From Pseudobdellovibrionaceae bacterium (lineage in GTDB: Bacteria; Bdellovibrionota; Bdellovibrionia; Bdellovibrionales; Bdellovibrionaceae), in the NCBI GenBank assembly GCA_019637955.1, contig JAHBUS010000007.1, positions 124,001 through 188,000 of the forward strand: DNA of 64,000 bases, written 5' to 3'. A program made the translations under genes and the position numbers. This document shows, piece after piece, positions 17,458 through 26,030 of this stretch. The notes below the pieces were generated by a model. It made no database searches. It worked only from the letters and a program-made list of their open reading frames with translations, and had not been told where the DNA came from. How positions within the stretch are numbered: position 1 is the first letter of the stretch; every line of letters begins with the position of its first letter.

Positions 17458-18092
17458 AAGAACCCCCAACCATCCGTGCCGCCCATCCAGGAGTACAGCG
17501 CCCGTTCCGGGTGCGGCATCAAACCGGCGACATTTTTCTTTTGATTCATCACGCCCGCGATTCCGCGCATGGAGCCGTTGGGCGTGCTTTGATAGCGCAG
17601 CCACACCTGCCCGTTGCTTTCGATGGCATCCAGATCACGCTCGGAAGCGTAGAAACGCCCCTCACCGTGCGCGATCGGCAATCGGATTTTTTTGCTGACG
17701 CCGCTTTTCCCGAAGTACGGGTGGCTGTTGACGAGCTCGAGCTCGGCCCAATCATCGATAAAGCGGCGCGAGGTGTTCTGCACCAGCGCTCCGGGCAAAA
17801 GACCGCTCTCAACCAGCACTTGAAAACCGTTGCAGATTCCCAAGACCGGTCCGCCCTTTTCGGCGAACTCGCGCACCGACTTCATGACCGGACTCTTGGC
17901 CGAGAGCGCGCCGGCGCGAAGATAATCGCCGTAACTAAAACCGCCAGGCAGAATCAGCGCTTCGAAAGCGCCGGTGTCGAATTGATCCAAATGCCAGAGG
18001 TACTGAGCGCGAAAGCCTTTGGCCTCGGCCATCTCGAGCACGTCACGATCACAATTGGTTCCGGGAAAACGGACGACGCCGATGCTCTTCAT
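17454..18092 (-). CDS. purQ: FGAM synthase, glutaminase subunit PurQ
   Basis: PurQ is a class I glutamine amidotransferase that feeds ammonia to PurL. The nucleophile elbow GICNGFQVL and the His/Glu pair in LMPHPERALY are present, as is the N-terminal FPGTNCDRDV. The 212-residue length is normal. Its ATG overlaps the purS stop (ATGA) and its stop overlaps the purL GTG start. This separate subunit confirms the three-component enzyme. Confidence 0.95.
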   Translation of the reverse strand: MKSIGVVRFPGTNCDRDVLEMAEAKGFRAQYLWHLDQFDTGAFEALILPGGFSYGDYLRAGALSAKSPVMKSVREFAEKGGPVLGICNGFQVLVESGLLPGALVQNTSRRFIDDWAELELVNSHPYFGKSGVSKKIRLPIAHGEGRFYASERDLDAIESNGQVWLRYQSTPNGSMRGIAGVMNQKKNVAGLMPHPERALYSWMGGTDGWGFL

Positions 18093-18328
18093 AGTTTTTG
18101 AATCTCAAAGGTTTCGATCAAAGGATTATGTAAAACAAACTTCGCGATCTCTTCAGCTTTTTTGCGGGCCTCGGCTTCGGTCCCCGCGACCTCGAGCTCG
18201 ACAAAACGGCCCACGCGCACGCTTTCGGCCGCGAGTTTGTTCAGGCGCAGGGTCTGTTCAACCGCGCGCCCTTGGGTGTCCAGAATCACTTCACGGGGCA
18301 TGATCTTCACGCCGAATTTTTGTTTCAT
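18089..18328 (-). CDS. purS: FGAM synthase, PurS subunit
   Basis: PurS is a small (79-residue) bridging subunit that dimerises and couples PurQ to PurL. The sequence starts MKQKFGVKIMPREVILDTQG and carries the PurS pattern (VEQTLRLNKL, VRVGRFVELEV, LHNPLIETFEI). The ATG at 18328 overlaps the purC stop by 4 bp and has GGAGG 7 bases upstream, inside the purC 3' end. The longer open frame to 18439 is antisense-like and has no support. Confidence 0.93.
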   Translation of the reverse strand: MKQKFGVKIMPREVILDTQGRAVEQTLRLNKLAAESVRVGRFVELEVAGTEAEARKKAEEIAKFVLHNPLIETFEIQKL

Positions 18329-19035
18329 TTCAAAACCTCCGTCAGTCGTTTGCACACTTCTTGATAAGTCTCGGCCACGTTGCCGAGATCGCGGCGGAAC
18401 CGGTCCTTGTCCATTTTTTCGCCGGTCTTTTTGTCCCACAGGCGGCAGCAGTCGGGGCTGATTTCATCCGCGAGCACGAGCTTGCCGTCCAGACGGCCGA
18501 TTTCAATTTTGAAATCCACCAACGTCAGACCCGCTTTGCCCATCACCTGACCCATGATCTCGTTCACCTTCAGCGCCATGGTTTTGAGCTGCGGAATCTC
18601 GCTCTCTTTCACCACGCCAAGCATCAGCGCCTGGTCATCCGACAAGAACGGATCCGCCAAGGCATCGTCTTTGTAATAGAACTCCACCAAAGGACGGTCC
18701 AAGACGCGCCCCTCTTCGATCCCGAATTTTTTTGCGGTCGAGCCCGCCAGCACGTTGCGCACGACCACCTCGAGAGGAATGATCTCGACTTTTTTCACGA
18801 GAAGCTCGGTCGCGCTTAAAGTTTTGATCAAGTGGGTCGGAACGCCATTCTTTGCCAGGTGCTCAAACAGCAGCGACGTGATTTGCAAATTGAGCGCGCC
18901 CTTGCCGTCGAACGAGCCTTTCTTCAACGCATTGAAAGCGGTGAGGCTGTCTTTGTACTCCACCACGACCTCTTCGGGCTTCTCGGTGGCGTAAATCCGT
19001 TTGGCTTTGCCTTCGTACATCAGGTCTTTTTTCAT
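18325..19035 (-). CDS. purC: SAICAR synthetase
   Basis: PurC condenses CAIR with aspartate using ATP. The 236-residue protein begins MKKDLMYEGKAKRIYAT, the usual phosphate-binding start, and carries PLEVVVRNVLAGS, LTLVDFKIEIGR and ADEISPDCCRLWD, all family signatures. GAGGAG lies before the ATG. It follows purB after 25 bp, the largest gap in the pur segment, and overlaps purS by 4 bp. Confidence 0.95.
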   Translation of the reverse strand: MKKDLMYEGKAKRIYATEKPEEVVVEYKDSLTAFNALKKGSFDGKGALNLQITSLLFEHLAKNGVPTHLIKTLSATELLVKKVEIIPLEVVVRNVLAGSTAKKFGIEEGRVLDRPLVEFYYKDDALADPFLSDDQALMLGVVKESEIPQLKTMALKVNEIMGQVMGKAGLTLVDFKIEIGRLDGKLVLADEISPDCCRLWDKKTGEKMDKDRFRRDLGNVAETYQEVCKRLTEVLK

Positions 19036-19060
19036 TCGAGAGGACTCCTCCGTCAGAGTT

Positions 19061-20347
19061 CTAAAGCACGCGTTTCAAAATCGTCTTGACGTTTTTCTTA
19101 TTGCGTTCGCCTTTGAAGATCTGTTCGACCTCCTTGGCCTTCAGCAACCGGCCAAGCTCGGGATCCGACAAGATTTTATGTTTCAAGTGGTCGCCACGTC
19201 CCATGCCGTGACAAAGACGCTGCACATGGTAGTAGGCGAGTTCGCGGTCGAGACCTTTCTCAACCAAAGCCAAGAGCACCTGCGAACTGAAAAGCTGACC
19301 TTGCGAGAGGTCGATATTTTCTTGCATGCGTTTTTTGTTCACGTCCAGGCCTTCGATGAGCACGCCCATGCGGTGAACCGCGTAGTCGGCCAAAATAAAC
19401 GCATCCGGAAAGATCACGCGCTCCACCGAAGAGTGCGAGATGTCGCGCTCGTGCCAGAGCGCGACGTTTTCGAGCGCCGCTTGCAAGTTGCTTCGAAGGA
19501 GCCGGGCCGCGCCCGTCAGATTTTCGGCGCTGATCGGGTTCTTTTTGTGCGGCATCGCCGAAGATCCCTTTTGTCCCTTGGTGAAACCCTCGATCACTTC
19601 CGAGACTTCACTGCGCTGCAAGTGCCGCAGCTCAATCGCCAAACGTTCAAGCCCCGTGCCGATCATTGCCAGGGCGAAGAAGACTTCGGCATGGCGGTCG
19701 CGCGGCACCACTTGAGTCGCGACGGTTTCGGTTTTTAATTTCAGCAAACGCCCGACGCGCGCTTCAACCTCGGGCGGCTGACCCGAATACGTGCCCACGG
19801 CGCCCGACATTTTGACGACGGCCATCTGCTCGAGCGCGCGGTCCAGGCGCACGCGGTTGCGCGCGAGCTCGGCCACGAAGCCCGACATTTTCAAGCCGAA
19901 CGTGGTCGGCTCGGCAAACATGCCGTGAGTGCGGCCCGCGCAGAGCGTGTCGCCATGCTTGCGCGCCAGATTTTTGAGCGCTCGCTCCAGAAAATCCAAC
20001 GACCGACCCAGCACGGCGCCCGCTTCACGGATTTGCAAACTCAGCGCGGTGTCCAAGACGTCGGAACTGGTCATACCAAAGTGAATGAAGCGGCCCCACT
20101 CCCCGACATTCTCGGCCATGTTTGAGACGAAGGCGATCACGTCGTGTTTGGTTTGGCGTTCGATTTCTAAAATCCGCTTGGTTGAAAATTTGGCTTTCGA
20201 AGCAATGGCTTTGGCGGCCGCGCGCGGAATGATACCGAGCCCGGCTTGCGCCTGCGCCACGGCGATTTCGACTTCCATCATTTTTGAAAACCGGGCATCG
20301 CTCGTCCATAAAACGCCCATCTCGGGGCGTGTGTAGCGCTCAATCAC
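19061..20347 (-). CDS. purB: Adenylosuccinate lyase
   Basis: PurB cleaves SAICAR and adenylosuccinate, so it serves both the de novo pathway and AMP formation. The fumarase-superfamily signature SSAMPHKKNPISAEN is intact, as are TSSDVLDTALSLQ and GRTHGMFAEPTTFG. The 428-residue length fits. The start is a GTG with AAAGGA 8 bases upstream and overlaps the stop of the unknown upstream gene (GTGA), so it is probably translationally coupled to it. Confidence 0.95.
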   Translation of the reverse strand: MIERYTRPEMGVLWTSDARFSKMMEVEIAVAQAQAGLGIIPRAAAKAIASKAKFSTKRILEIERQTKHDVIAFVSNMAENVGEWGRFIHFGMTSSDVLDTALSLQIREAGAVLGRSLDFLERALKNLARKHGDTLCAGRTHGMFAEPTTFGLKMSGFVAELARNRVRLDRALEQMAVVKMSGAVGTYSGQPPEVEARVGRLLKLKTETVATQVVPRDRHAEVFFALAMIGTGLERLAIELRHLQRSEVSEVIEGFTKGQKGSSAMPHKKNPISAENLTGAARLLRSNLQAALENVALWHERDISHSSVERVIFPDAFILADYAVHRMGVLIEGLDVNKKRMQENIDLSQGQLFSSQVLLALVEKGLDRELAYYHVQRLCHGMGRGDHLKHKILSDPELGRLLKAKEVEQIFKGERNKKNVKTILKRVL

Positions 20348-21645
20348 GTCGTGAGTCCTTTCTGTTCTCTTTTAAGACGAAGCTCTTCGCGTTTCTTCCA
20401 CCAAGCCGTCAGCTGACTCAGCACCTTCTCTTCGGCCTTGAAGAGCGCGTTGAATCCCAGGCCGTTCCAAGTCTCGGCCGAATGCAGAGTCAAATTGTAC
20501 TCATGGCCCGACCTGAAACTGAGAAGCTCGCGCGCATCGAAAAGCGGCCAGCGTGGCGGCCCCAGCTCGCGGTACGTGCGTTCGCCCGAGAGCGGCTCCT
20601 CGGCCTTGACCGGCCGCGCGGTCACAAAACGTTCGCTGAACAACTCCAGCACCCGGTCCAACTGCTCGGACAGATAGGCCTTTTGTAGACGCTGGTCGGC
20701 GGGAATGCGAATCCAGGCATCGAGCAAATCGGGACTGGGGCACTTTTGCAAAATCAAAAGATTTTCGTGCGTCCAGGGCAAATCCAAATCGCGAATCCAA
20801 ACGGAATGGAACGGCAAGATGTCCCGCTCCGGGCAGGCCGCGAGCCGCAGTCGGAAACGCGTCCAGACCCATGACGGCTTCAAAATCCCTTCGGGAAAAA
20901 GTTTCTCCTGAAGATTCGGCGCCAAGAAGGCGGTCTCCTCACCCGTCAGGCACCAGACCAACTGCTCAAATCCCAGGATCTCGGTGGTTTGCGAAGACTT
21001 CAAACGGAACTGCAACCCTTTGAGTTGACGGCGGCCTTCGGTGGCCACATCCAAGAGGGTCATATCCCGGCGCACCTGCACGCCCTTGCGCTCGCACCAG
21101 TCCAGTGACTGCTGCAGGCCGGGGCGCGTGACCGGGCGGATCCAAAAATCGCCATCGAGCGCGAGCAAAAATCCCGAAGCCAAACCTTCGGGATACGGTC
21201 GGTACGAATTCGCCGCGAGTCCCGCGGCCAGATGAATCAGCCACGCTTCGCGCAGATCGCGGTTCATCCACTCCCCGAAGCTTTTCACCTTGCCATCGCG
21301 AAGATCGCGAAAAGTCTCTAAAGTGTGAAGCGGGACGCCGAGCTTTTCGAGACGGTTTTTCGTCAACGGGCTCTTCATTTCGAGCGGCCCCGAAGCCAGC
21401 ACGAAGGCGGCCCCCTCCTCTTGGTTGTGAGGCGGATCGTCCTGATGAACGCGGTCCTGATCGGCCGGCGCCAACCCCGACAAAAAGACGCCGAACGGCC
21501 CCTCTTCGTCTTCGGGTCCCGAGGCGCCCAGATCTTCGCTCACGTCGATCAGCACCACGGGAACTTCGGCATCGCGCAGGCGCGACGCCAAACTCTGTCC
21601 GCGGCCAAAGGCCGATACGATCACAACGGGCGAGGAACGACTCAT
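20344..21645 (-). CDS. Unknown protein embedded in the purine operon, Rossmann-like N-terminus
   Basis: The protein has 433 residues. I do not recognise a family with known function. The N-terminus SSPVVIVSAFGRGQSLASRL followed by PVVLIDVSEDLG resembles a beta-alpha-beta dinucleotide-binding start with an acidic residue at the end of strand 2, as in FAD/NAD-binding oxidoreductases. The rest is rich in Trp, Arg and Leu with no membrane segment. The ATG at 21645 has AAGGAG 5 bases upstream and overlaps the purN stop by one base; its own stop overlaps the purB start. Such tight coupling on both sides argues for a role linked to purine synthesis, which remains unproven. Confidence 0.7.
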   Translation of the reverse strand: MSRSSPVVIVSAFGRGQSLASRLRDAEVPVVLIDVSEDLGASGPEDEEGPFGVFLSGLAPADQDRVHQDDPPHNQEEGAAFVLASGPLEMKSPLTKNRLEKLGVPLHTLETFRDLRDGKVKSFGEWMNRDLREAWLIHLAAGLAANSYRPYPEGLASGFLLALDGDFWIRPVTRPGLQQSLDWCERKGVQVRRDMTLLDVATEGRRQLKGLQFRLKSSQTTEILGFEQLVWCLTGEETAFLAPNLQEKLFPEGILKPSWVWTRFRLRLAACPERDILPFHSVWIRDLDLPWTHENLLILQKCPSPDLLDAWIRIPADQRLQKAYLSEQLDRVLELFSERFVTARPVKAEEPLSGERTYRELGPPRWPLFDARELLSFRSGHEYNLTLHSAETWNGLGFNALFKAEEKVLSQLTAWWKKREELRLKREQKGLTT

Positions 21646-22202
21646 CAAAACTCCTTCAATCGCAAAGTCGAGAAGCGCCAATCTTGGCGCCGGGCATTTT
21701 CGCGCAAGAGCCGGTGCTCGAGCCGCGCGGTCTGAAGCTGCGCTTCGCTCCAGTCGGTGAGCCGGCCAAGGGAGGCGCGCAGCACCTGCCGGCCCGCATC
21801 CATCTCGGCGTTCACCTCATGAATAGTCACGCCCAGCTCCGCCTTTTCGGCAAACCCGCGCTCCAAAGCTTGGGCGCCAGCAAACGCGGGCAAAAGACTG
21901 GGATGGACATTCCACATCCGCCCCTGCCATTCGCGGACAAACTCGGGCGGCAGGATCTTCATAAAGCCCACGAGCGCGAGGCGTTCAATGCCGCGACTTT
22001 TCAACTCGCGGCTGAGCGCGGCCCAATTCACGTCTTTCGATAAAACAAGTGTCGCAAGACCCTGGCGGCGCGCGCGCACGAGGCCGAGAGCCTTGGCCCT
22101 GGAACTGACCACCAAGCGAAGATCAAGGTCGCCAAGAAGATCCATCAAAGCCTGCGCGGTGGACCCTTTTCCGGAGAGAAACAAGGCCCAGCGGCAACTC
22201 AC
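21645..22202 (-). CDS. purN: Phosphoribosylglycinamide formyltransferase
   Basis: PurN transfers a formyl group from 10-formyl-THF to GAR. The catalytic triad is recognisable: Asn and His in MWNVHPSLLPAF and Asp in HEVNAEMDAGR. FLSGKGSTAQALM is the phosphate-binding N-terminal loop (usually SGxGSN), here with Thr-Ala in place of Asn. I set the GTG at 22202, which overlaps the purM stop (GTGA); the longer frame to 22271 is antisense noise within purM. The 185-residue length is close to family size. The divergent loop lowers certainty slightly. Confidence 0.87.
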   Translation of the reverse strand: MSCRWALFLSGKGSTAQALMDLLGDLDLRLVVSSRAKALGLVRARRQGLATLVLSKDVNWAALSRELKSRGIERLALVGFMKILPPEFVREWQGRMWNVHPSLLPAFAGAQALERGFAEKAELGVTIHEVNAEMDAGRQVLRASLGRLTDWSEAQLQTARLEHRLLRENARRQDWRFSTLRLKEF

Positions 22203-23170
22203 GGGTTCACCCCGCCCAAGTCGTAGGTTCGAAACCCTTGGCGCTCGGCCTCGGCTTTCGCCGGCGCCCACGAACTCTCGGGGACGATCAAAACAAAACC
22301 GACGCCGCAGTTCAAAGTGGTGCGCATCTCTTCGTCACTCATGCCAGTCCGGCGCTGCACTTCTTTGTAGGGCTCGGGAAACTCCCAAAACCGCGGAGTC
22401 CACGTCAAGTTCTCTGGCAAGACCCGAGGGATGTTCTCGGTTCCGCCGCCCGTGATGTGCGCGGCCGCATGGACTTCGATCTTCGCGGCCTTCACGGCCT
22501 GAACGAGCTTGACGTAAAGCGCGGTCGGCTTTAGCAGCTCGTCTTTCCACTGATCGAGATCTTTTTCGAAGACCTTGCGCAAGAGACTGTAGCCGTTCGA
22601 ATGAAAGCCGGAACTCGAAATTCCCAAAAGCCGGTCCCCGGCTTTGACTTTGGCCGCCCCCCACGCTTCGGGCTCATCCACGACGCCCACCGCGAAACCG
22701 GCACAGTCAAAATCACCCGGCTTGTAAACGCCGGGCATCTCGGCCGTCTCGCCGCCCACCAAGGCGCAGTTCGATTCGGCGCAGGCCGCCCGCACGCTCG
22801 TCAGAAAATGTTTCGCATCGTCGAGGTCGAGCTTTCCGACCGCGTAGTAATCCAAGAAAAGAAGCGGATCGCCGCCCGTGCAAATCAAATCGTTCACGCA
22901 CATGGCGACCAAATCTTGGCCCACCCCACGAAACTCTTTGTAGTGCGCCGCCAAAAGCACCTTGGTCCCGACACCATCCGTGCAGGTCACCAGGCAGGGC
23001 TTTTTCATGTGTGAGAAGGGAAATCGAAACAAAGAGGCGAAACCGCCAATTCCGTCCACGATCTTGTCGGCATGCGCGGACTTCGGGGAGACCCCGCCAG
23101 CAAGCCAATCGACGAGGGCATCACCCGTGTCAACGTCGACTCCCGCGGCCTTGTACTGAGTCCGGTTCAT
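22199..23170 (-). CDS. purM: AIR synthetase (phosphoribosylformylglycinamidine cyclo-ligase)
   Basis: PurM closes the imidazole ring using ATP. The start MNRTQYKAAGVDVDTGDALV is typical, and TCTDGVGTKVLLA, LVGGETAEMPGVY and HITGGGTENIPRVL are family signatures. The ATG at 23170 is used (GGGGGA a few bases before); an upstream in-frame ATG at 23194 is less supported. It is the first gene of the pur run, so the operon promoter should lie in 23171-23578. Confidence 0.95.
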   Translation of the reverse strand: MNRTQYKAAGVDVDTGDALVDWLAGGVSPKSAHADKIVDGIGGFASLFRFPFSHMKKPCLVTCTDGVGTKVLLAAHYKEFRGVGQDLVAMCVNDLICTGGDPLLFLDYYAVGKLDLDDAKHFLTSVRAACAESNCALVGGETAEMPGVYKPGDFDCAGFAVGVVDEPEAWGAAKVKAGDRLLGISSSGFHSNGYSLLRKVFEKDLDQWKDELLKPTALYVKLVQAVKAAKIEVHAAAHITGGGTENIPRVLPENLTWTPRFWEFPEPYKEVQRRTGMSDEEMRTTLNCGVGFVLIVPESSWAPAKAEAERQGFRTYDLGGVNP

Positions 23171-23578
23171 CAATCCCCCTGGAAGAGTGGCCAAAATGTA
23201 GCGGCAAAACGCCCCTGGTGTCGATGCGAAAGAGCCACTTGACGAGATCCGTCAAAGCCTAAAAACGCAGGCAGACCGACCACTTGCCTAAAAGTCGCTC
23301 ATCACCGCGAGAGAGCCACCGAGGGCGCCCCCGAACCGAACGGCCCCGATCGAATTTCAAGACTCACCCGAAACCGCCCACCGTTTGGTAACGGCAGTCT
23401 ACCGACGTGTTTCTAAACAATTCCACTGTGAAAGAAAAAACACGGGGTTTCTTGATCGCGTGCGGCTCCGCGTTTTTGAAGGTGCACGGGATTCAAACAG
23501 TTTTTAGTGAGTCTCTAAGTTGTTTCTAAATTATAAGTCCATTTTGCATGAAATGCCATTCTCACAGGGTGTTTTCTT
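23171..23578. other. Divergent intergenic region between purM and an XRE gene
   Basis: About 400 bp without a convincing gene. It must hold the purM operon promoter. I looked for a guanine-type purine riboswitch fold and for a PurBox-like palindrome and did not find a convincing one. On the minus strand TTGACG occurs about 90 bp before purM but without a good -10 at the right distance. The half near the XRE gene is AT-richer. Confidence 0.5.
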
Positions 23579-23607
23579 TTGACTTGCACAGCGCTCTCGA
23601 GAATAGT
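23579..23607 (+). promoter_or_regulatory. Sigma70-like promoter of the XRE gene
   Basis: TTGACT (23579-23584), 17-bp spacer, AATAGT (23602-23607). The predicted start of transcription lies about 20 bp before the ATG at 23635, leaving room for the GGGAG ribosome-binding site. The -35 is good and the -10 moderate. Confidence 0.5.
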
Positions 23608-23634
23608 CCCGGGTCCTGACGGGAGATGTTCGAC

Positions 23635-23925
23635 ATGAAAAAACGCTCGCAAAAGCAGTCGTTGAAACCTCACAACTGGGGCGAAATGCTTCGCAAGAAA
23701 CGCGTTGAGAAAGGCATGACCCAAGCCGAACTTTCGGAAAAGCTGAACTACCCGAATCCCCAATTCATCTCGCTCATGGAGCGCGGCCTGTCCAAAGTTC
23801 CGCTCGGCACCATGGGACGCCTGATCGAGATTCTCGACCTCGATGAAGAGACCGTGATTCAACACCTGGTCCGCGACTACGAAGTTTGCGTGCGCCAAGA
23901 TCTGCGCAAAGGCCGCCGCGGCTAA
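23635..23925 (+). CDS. Small XRE-family HTH regulator
   Basis: The protein has 96 residues. After a basic start (KKRSQKQSLK) it has a Cro/C1-type helix-turn-helix: WGEMLRKKRVEKGMTQAELSEKL, NPQFISLMERGLSKVP, then MGRLIEILDLDEETV. The ATG at 23635 is preferred (GGGAG 9 bases upstream) over the ATG three codons earlier. It has its own promoter and terminator, so it is a stand-alone transcription unit divergent from the purine operon. Whether it regulates purM is unknown. It belongs compositionally to the core genome, unlike the XRE genes near the window end. Confidence 0.85.
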   Translation: MKKRSQKQSLKPHNWGEMLRKKRVEKGMTQAELSEKLNYPNPQFISLMERGLSKVPLGTMGRLIEILDLDEETVIQHLVRDYEVCVRQDLRKGRRG

Positions 23926-23939
23926 GCCGCGGCCTTTTC
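23908..23939 (+). terminator. Rho-independent terminator overlapping the XRE stop codon
   Basis: GCCGCGGC-TAA-GCCGCGGC followed by CTTTTCT. The stop codon TAA forms the three-base loop, so coding and termination signals are fused. The run of A before the stem also gives a weaker T tract on the minus strand, so it may serve the convergent S9 peptidase gene, whose stop lies at 23939. Confidence 0.85.
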
Positions 23940-25882
23940 TATTTCAGATTGTTCTTAAAGAAATCGATTGTATGACCCAGCTCCAAAACCTGATTGGAGC
24001 GCTTTTTCGATCCGTGACCTTCGTCCGCGAAGATAATCAGGCCGCCCGGGATCTCTTTGGATTCCATCTCTTGGTAGAATGAAATGGCCTCGCCCACCGG
24101 CACACGAGGATCCTCGGCGCCCTGGATGATCAGGAGCGGGCTTTTCAACAAAGCCAAATGGGTCACCGGCGAGAGCTCCAGCAGGGCGTCGCGATCTTTT
24201 TCGGGATCGCCATATTCCGGAATGCGCAAAGCGCGGCGGTAAGGCGCGGTGTTCTGCAGGAAGGTGAGCAGATTTCCCATGCCCACGAGCGAAACACCCG
24301 CATCAAAGGTCCCCGAAAACTTGGTCATGGCATAGAGAGTGGAGTAGCCGCCGTACGACCAACCCATCACGCCCACTTTGGGGACCTGACCGCGAACCGT
24401 GAACAGACGCTTCAGGGCCTCACCGGCATCTTGAATGTCCGTGATCACCTTCAGGCGTTTGGGACCGTTGTCGCTGTGAAGCCACATCTGCCCGTAGCCC
24501 TCGCTGCCGCGCACATTGGGCTCCACAAAGATAAAACCTTCATCAATGAACATTTGCGCGAAAACCGAAAAACCCGGAAGACTTTGGCCTTCGGGCCCTC
24601 CGTGAAAGTGCACGACCACGGGACACAGACGGCGGTCACAATCGGCGGGCTTACGAACGAACATCGGAATTTTGGTGCCATCGCGAGCCGTGTACTCCAT
24701 CGGTTCCGCACGCACGAACCGCGCGGTGTCCACCTCCGGCACGCTCGGAATCACCCAGCGGGTGATTTTTTTGGTTTGAAAGTCGTAGCTGAAACTGGCG
24801 CGCGGCGCCTTGGCGGTTTCGACCGCCACCATCAGGGATCGCCCATCGCGGCTCATGAAACCCGAATACGTATGGTCCGCCTCTTCAGGCACGGGCACCG
24901 AAATTTTTTGCAAGGTCTTCGCGTCCAAAACGTGGAGTTTCATGTACGAGTTCTGATTTGCAACAAACGCCAGGTGCTTGCGCGATTGATCAATCCCGAG
25001 TGAGATCACGTCGCCCTTCATGCCCGGGACCAGCGGTTTTTCCACACCTTGATACCAGTGGTAGATCGCGCGAAACTCCCCGCGCGGCGTGATCAGGAAG
25101 TACTCCTTCTCACGGGGTCCATACACGACCTGATACTCCTGCTGCTCGCCCTGGCCGAAAAGGGGTTTGAGCAGGCGGTTTTCGGGTTGCCACTCGTAAA
25201 CCTCATTGGCGGTGTTGGTGATCTGCAAGTTCATCAACAAGCGGCCGTCCGGCTTGAAATCGAGCACGGTCCAGAAACCTTTTTTGGAGAAGACGAGTTC
25301 CTTCGCTTGTGTTTTGAGATTGAAGCGGTAGATCGCGTAAGAGTCGGGCTCGAGATCGTTCGCGCGAAAATAAACCCACTGAGAATCGGGACTGGTGAAT
25401 TCAAAAATCGTCTGCACTTTTTTGACGTGCTGAATGGGACGCAAAACCCCGCCCGCCACCGACTGGTAGTACAGGCCCGGGTGCTCTTCACCATTGCGGT
25501 CCCGCGAAATGATCAGGTACTTTCCGTCCGGCGTGATGTCTTGCAATTGCGCCGCATCTTCGCCGCCCGTCATCTGCACCGGGAAACCTTCGGGCTGGTC
25601 CAAACGCCAGATTTGCGAGACCCCGGTCACGCGCCACGAGAAAAACAGCCGCTTGCCATCCGGATGGATCATCCCCATCCCGGGCGCACGGATATCGAGG
25701 AGCGATTGAATTTTTCGACTGAGCTCAGGTTCAAGAGGCTTGGGCGCAAATTTCTGCAGCGTTTGCCGGCTCACGGACTCGGCACCGAACCCCTTGTAAG
25801 ACTCTTCTTTTTTGGATCCGGTCCCGGCGCAACCGAAACATAAAAAAGCGGCCAAAACCAGAGTCGTGTGCATCCTTGCCAT
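23939..25882 (-). CDS. Exported S9-family prolyl oligopeptidase/acylaminoacyl peptidase
   Basis: The 647-residue protein has a hydrophobic signal segment (TTLVLAAFLCFGCAG) with a cysteine that may be a lipoprotein site, although Cys-Phe-Gly before it is an unusual lipobox. A beta-propeller region with repeated PDGK/PDSQ/PDGR turns (residues ~60-380) is followed by an alpha/beta hydrolase: nucleophile GWSYGGYS, Asp in GAEDPRVP, His in ADEGHGSKK, and the oxyanion region HFHGGPEGQS. I use the ATG at 25882 with GGAGG upstream. It probably degrades peptides in the periplasm. Confidence 0.88.
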   Translation of the reverse strand: MARMHTTLVLAAFLCFGCAGTGSKKEESYKGFGAESVSRQTLQKFAPKPLEPELSRKIQSLLDIRAPGMGMIHPDGKRLFFSWRVTGVSQIWRLDQPEGFPVQMTGGEDAAQLQDITPDGKYLIISRDRNGEEHPGLYYQSVAGGVLRPIQHVKKVQTIFEFTSPDSQWVYFRANDLEPDSYAIYRFNLKTQAKELVFSKKGFWTVLDFKPDGRLLMNLQITNTANEVYEWQPENRLLKPLFGQGEQQEYQVVYGPREKEYFLITPRGEFRAIYHWYQGVEKPLVPGMKGDVISLGIDQSRKHLAFVANQNSYMKLHVLDAKTLQKISVPVPEEADHTYSGFMSRDGRSLMVAVETAKAPRASFSYDFQTKKITRWVIPSVPEVDTARFVRAEPMEYTARDGTKIPMFVRKPADCDRRLCPVVVHFHGGPEGQSLPGFSVFAQMFIDEGFIFVEPNVRGSEGYGQMWLHSDNGPKRLKVITDIQDAGEALKRLFTVRGQVPKVGVMGWSYGGYSTLYAMTKFSGTFDAGVSLVGMGNLLTFLQNTAPYRRALRIPEYGDPEKDRDALLELSPVTHLALLKSPLLIIQGAEDPRVPVGEAISFYQEMESKEIPGGLIIFADEGHGSKKRSNQVLELGHTIDFFKNNLK

Positions 25883-25962
25883 AAGTCCTCCCGGAATCTT
25901 GAGCGTAAACACGAATGACCTCCTCGCCAAAGCTTTTTACTCGTGCTGAGCGTCGACACCCT

Positions 25963-25977
25963 GTCTCAATCTGAGAC
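25963..25977. promoter_or_regulatory. Inverted repeat between divergent peptidase and barrel genes
   Basis: GTCTCA-ATC-TGAGAC is a perfect 6+3+6 inverted repeat about midway in the 148-bp divergent region. The position suits an operator controlling one or both genes. No regulator is linked. Confidence 0.35.
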
Positions 25978-26030
25978 GAACGGCAAAATCCCGCCTCATC
26001 CACCAGGCGCAATCTGCCGATGCGAACCGT

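Noticed and set aside
15721-17544. 607-codon plus-strand open frame
   Set aside because: It is the antisense of purL, caused by high GC and codon bias; the translation is rich in Arg/His and lacks domains.
18329-18439. 37-codon N-terminal extension of PurS
   Set aside because: It lies in the purC 3' end in another frame; GGAGG before the ATG at 18328 and the family length of about 80 residues decide the start.
23171-23578. Purine riboswitch upstream of purM
   Set aside because: I could not find the three-helix purine aptamer core or a PurR-type palindrome near the purM start.
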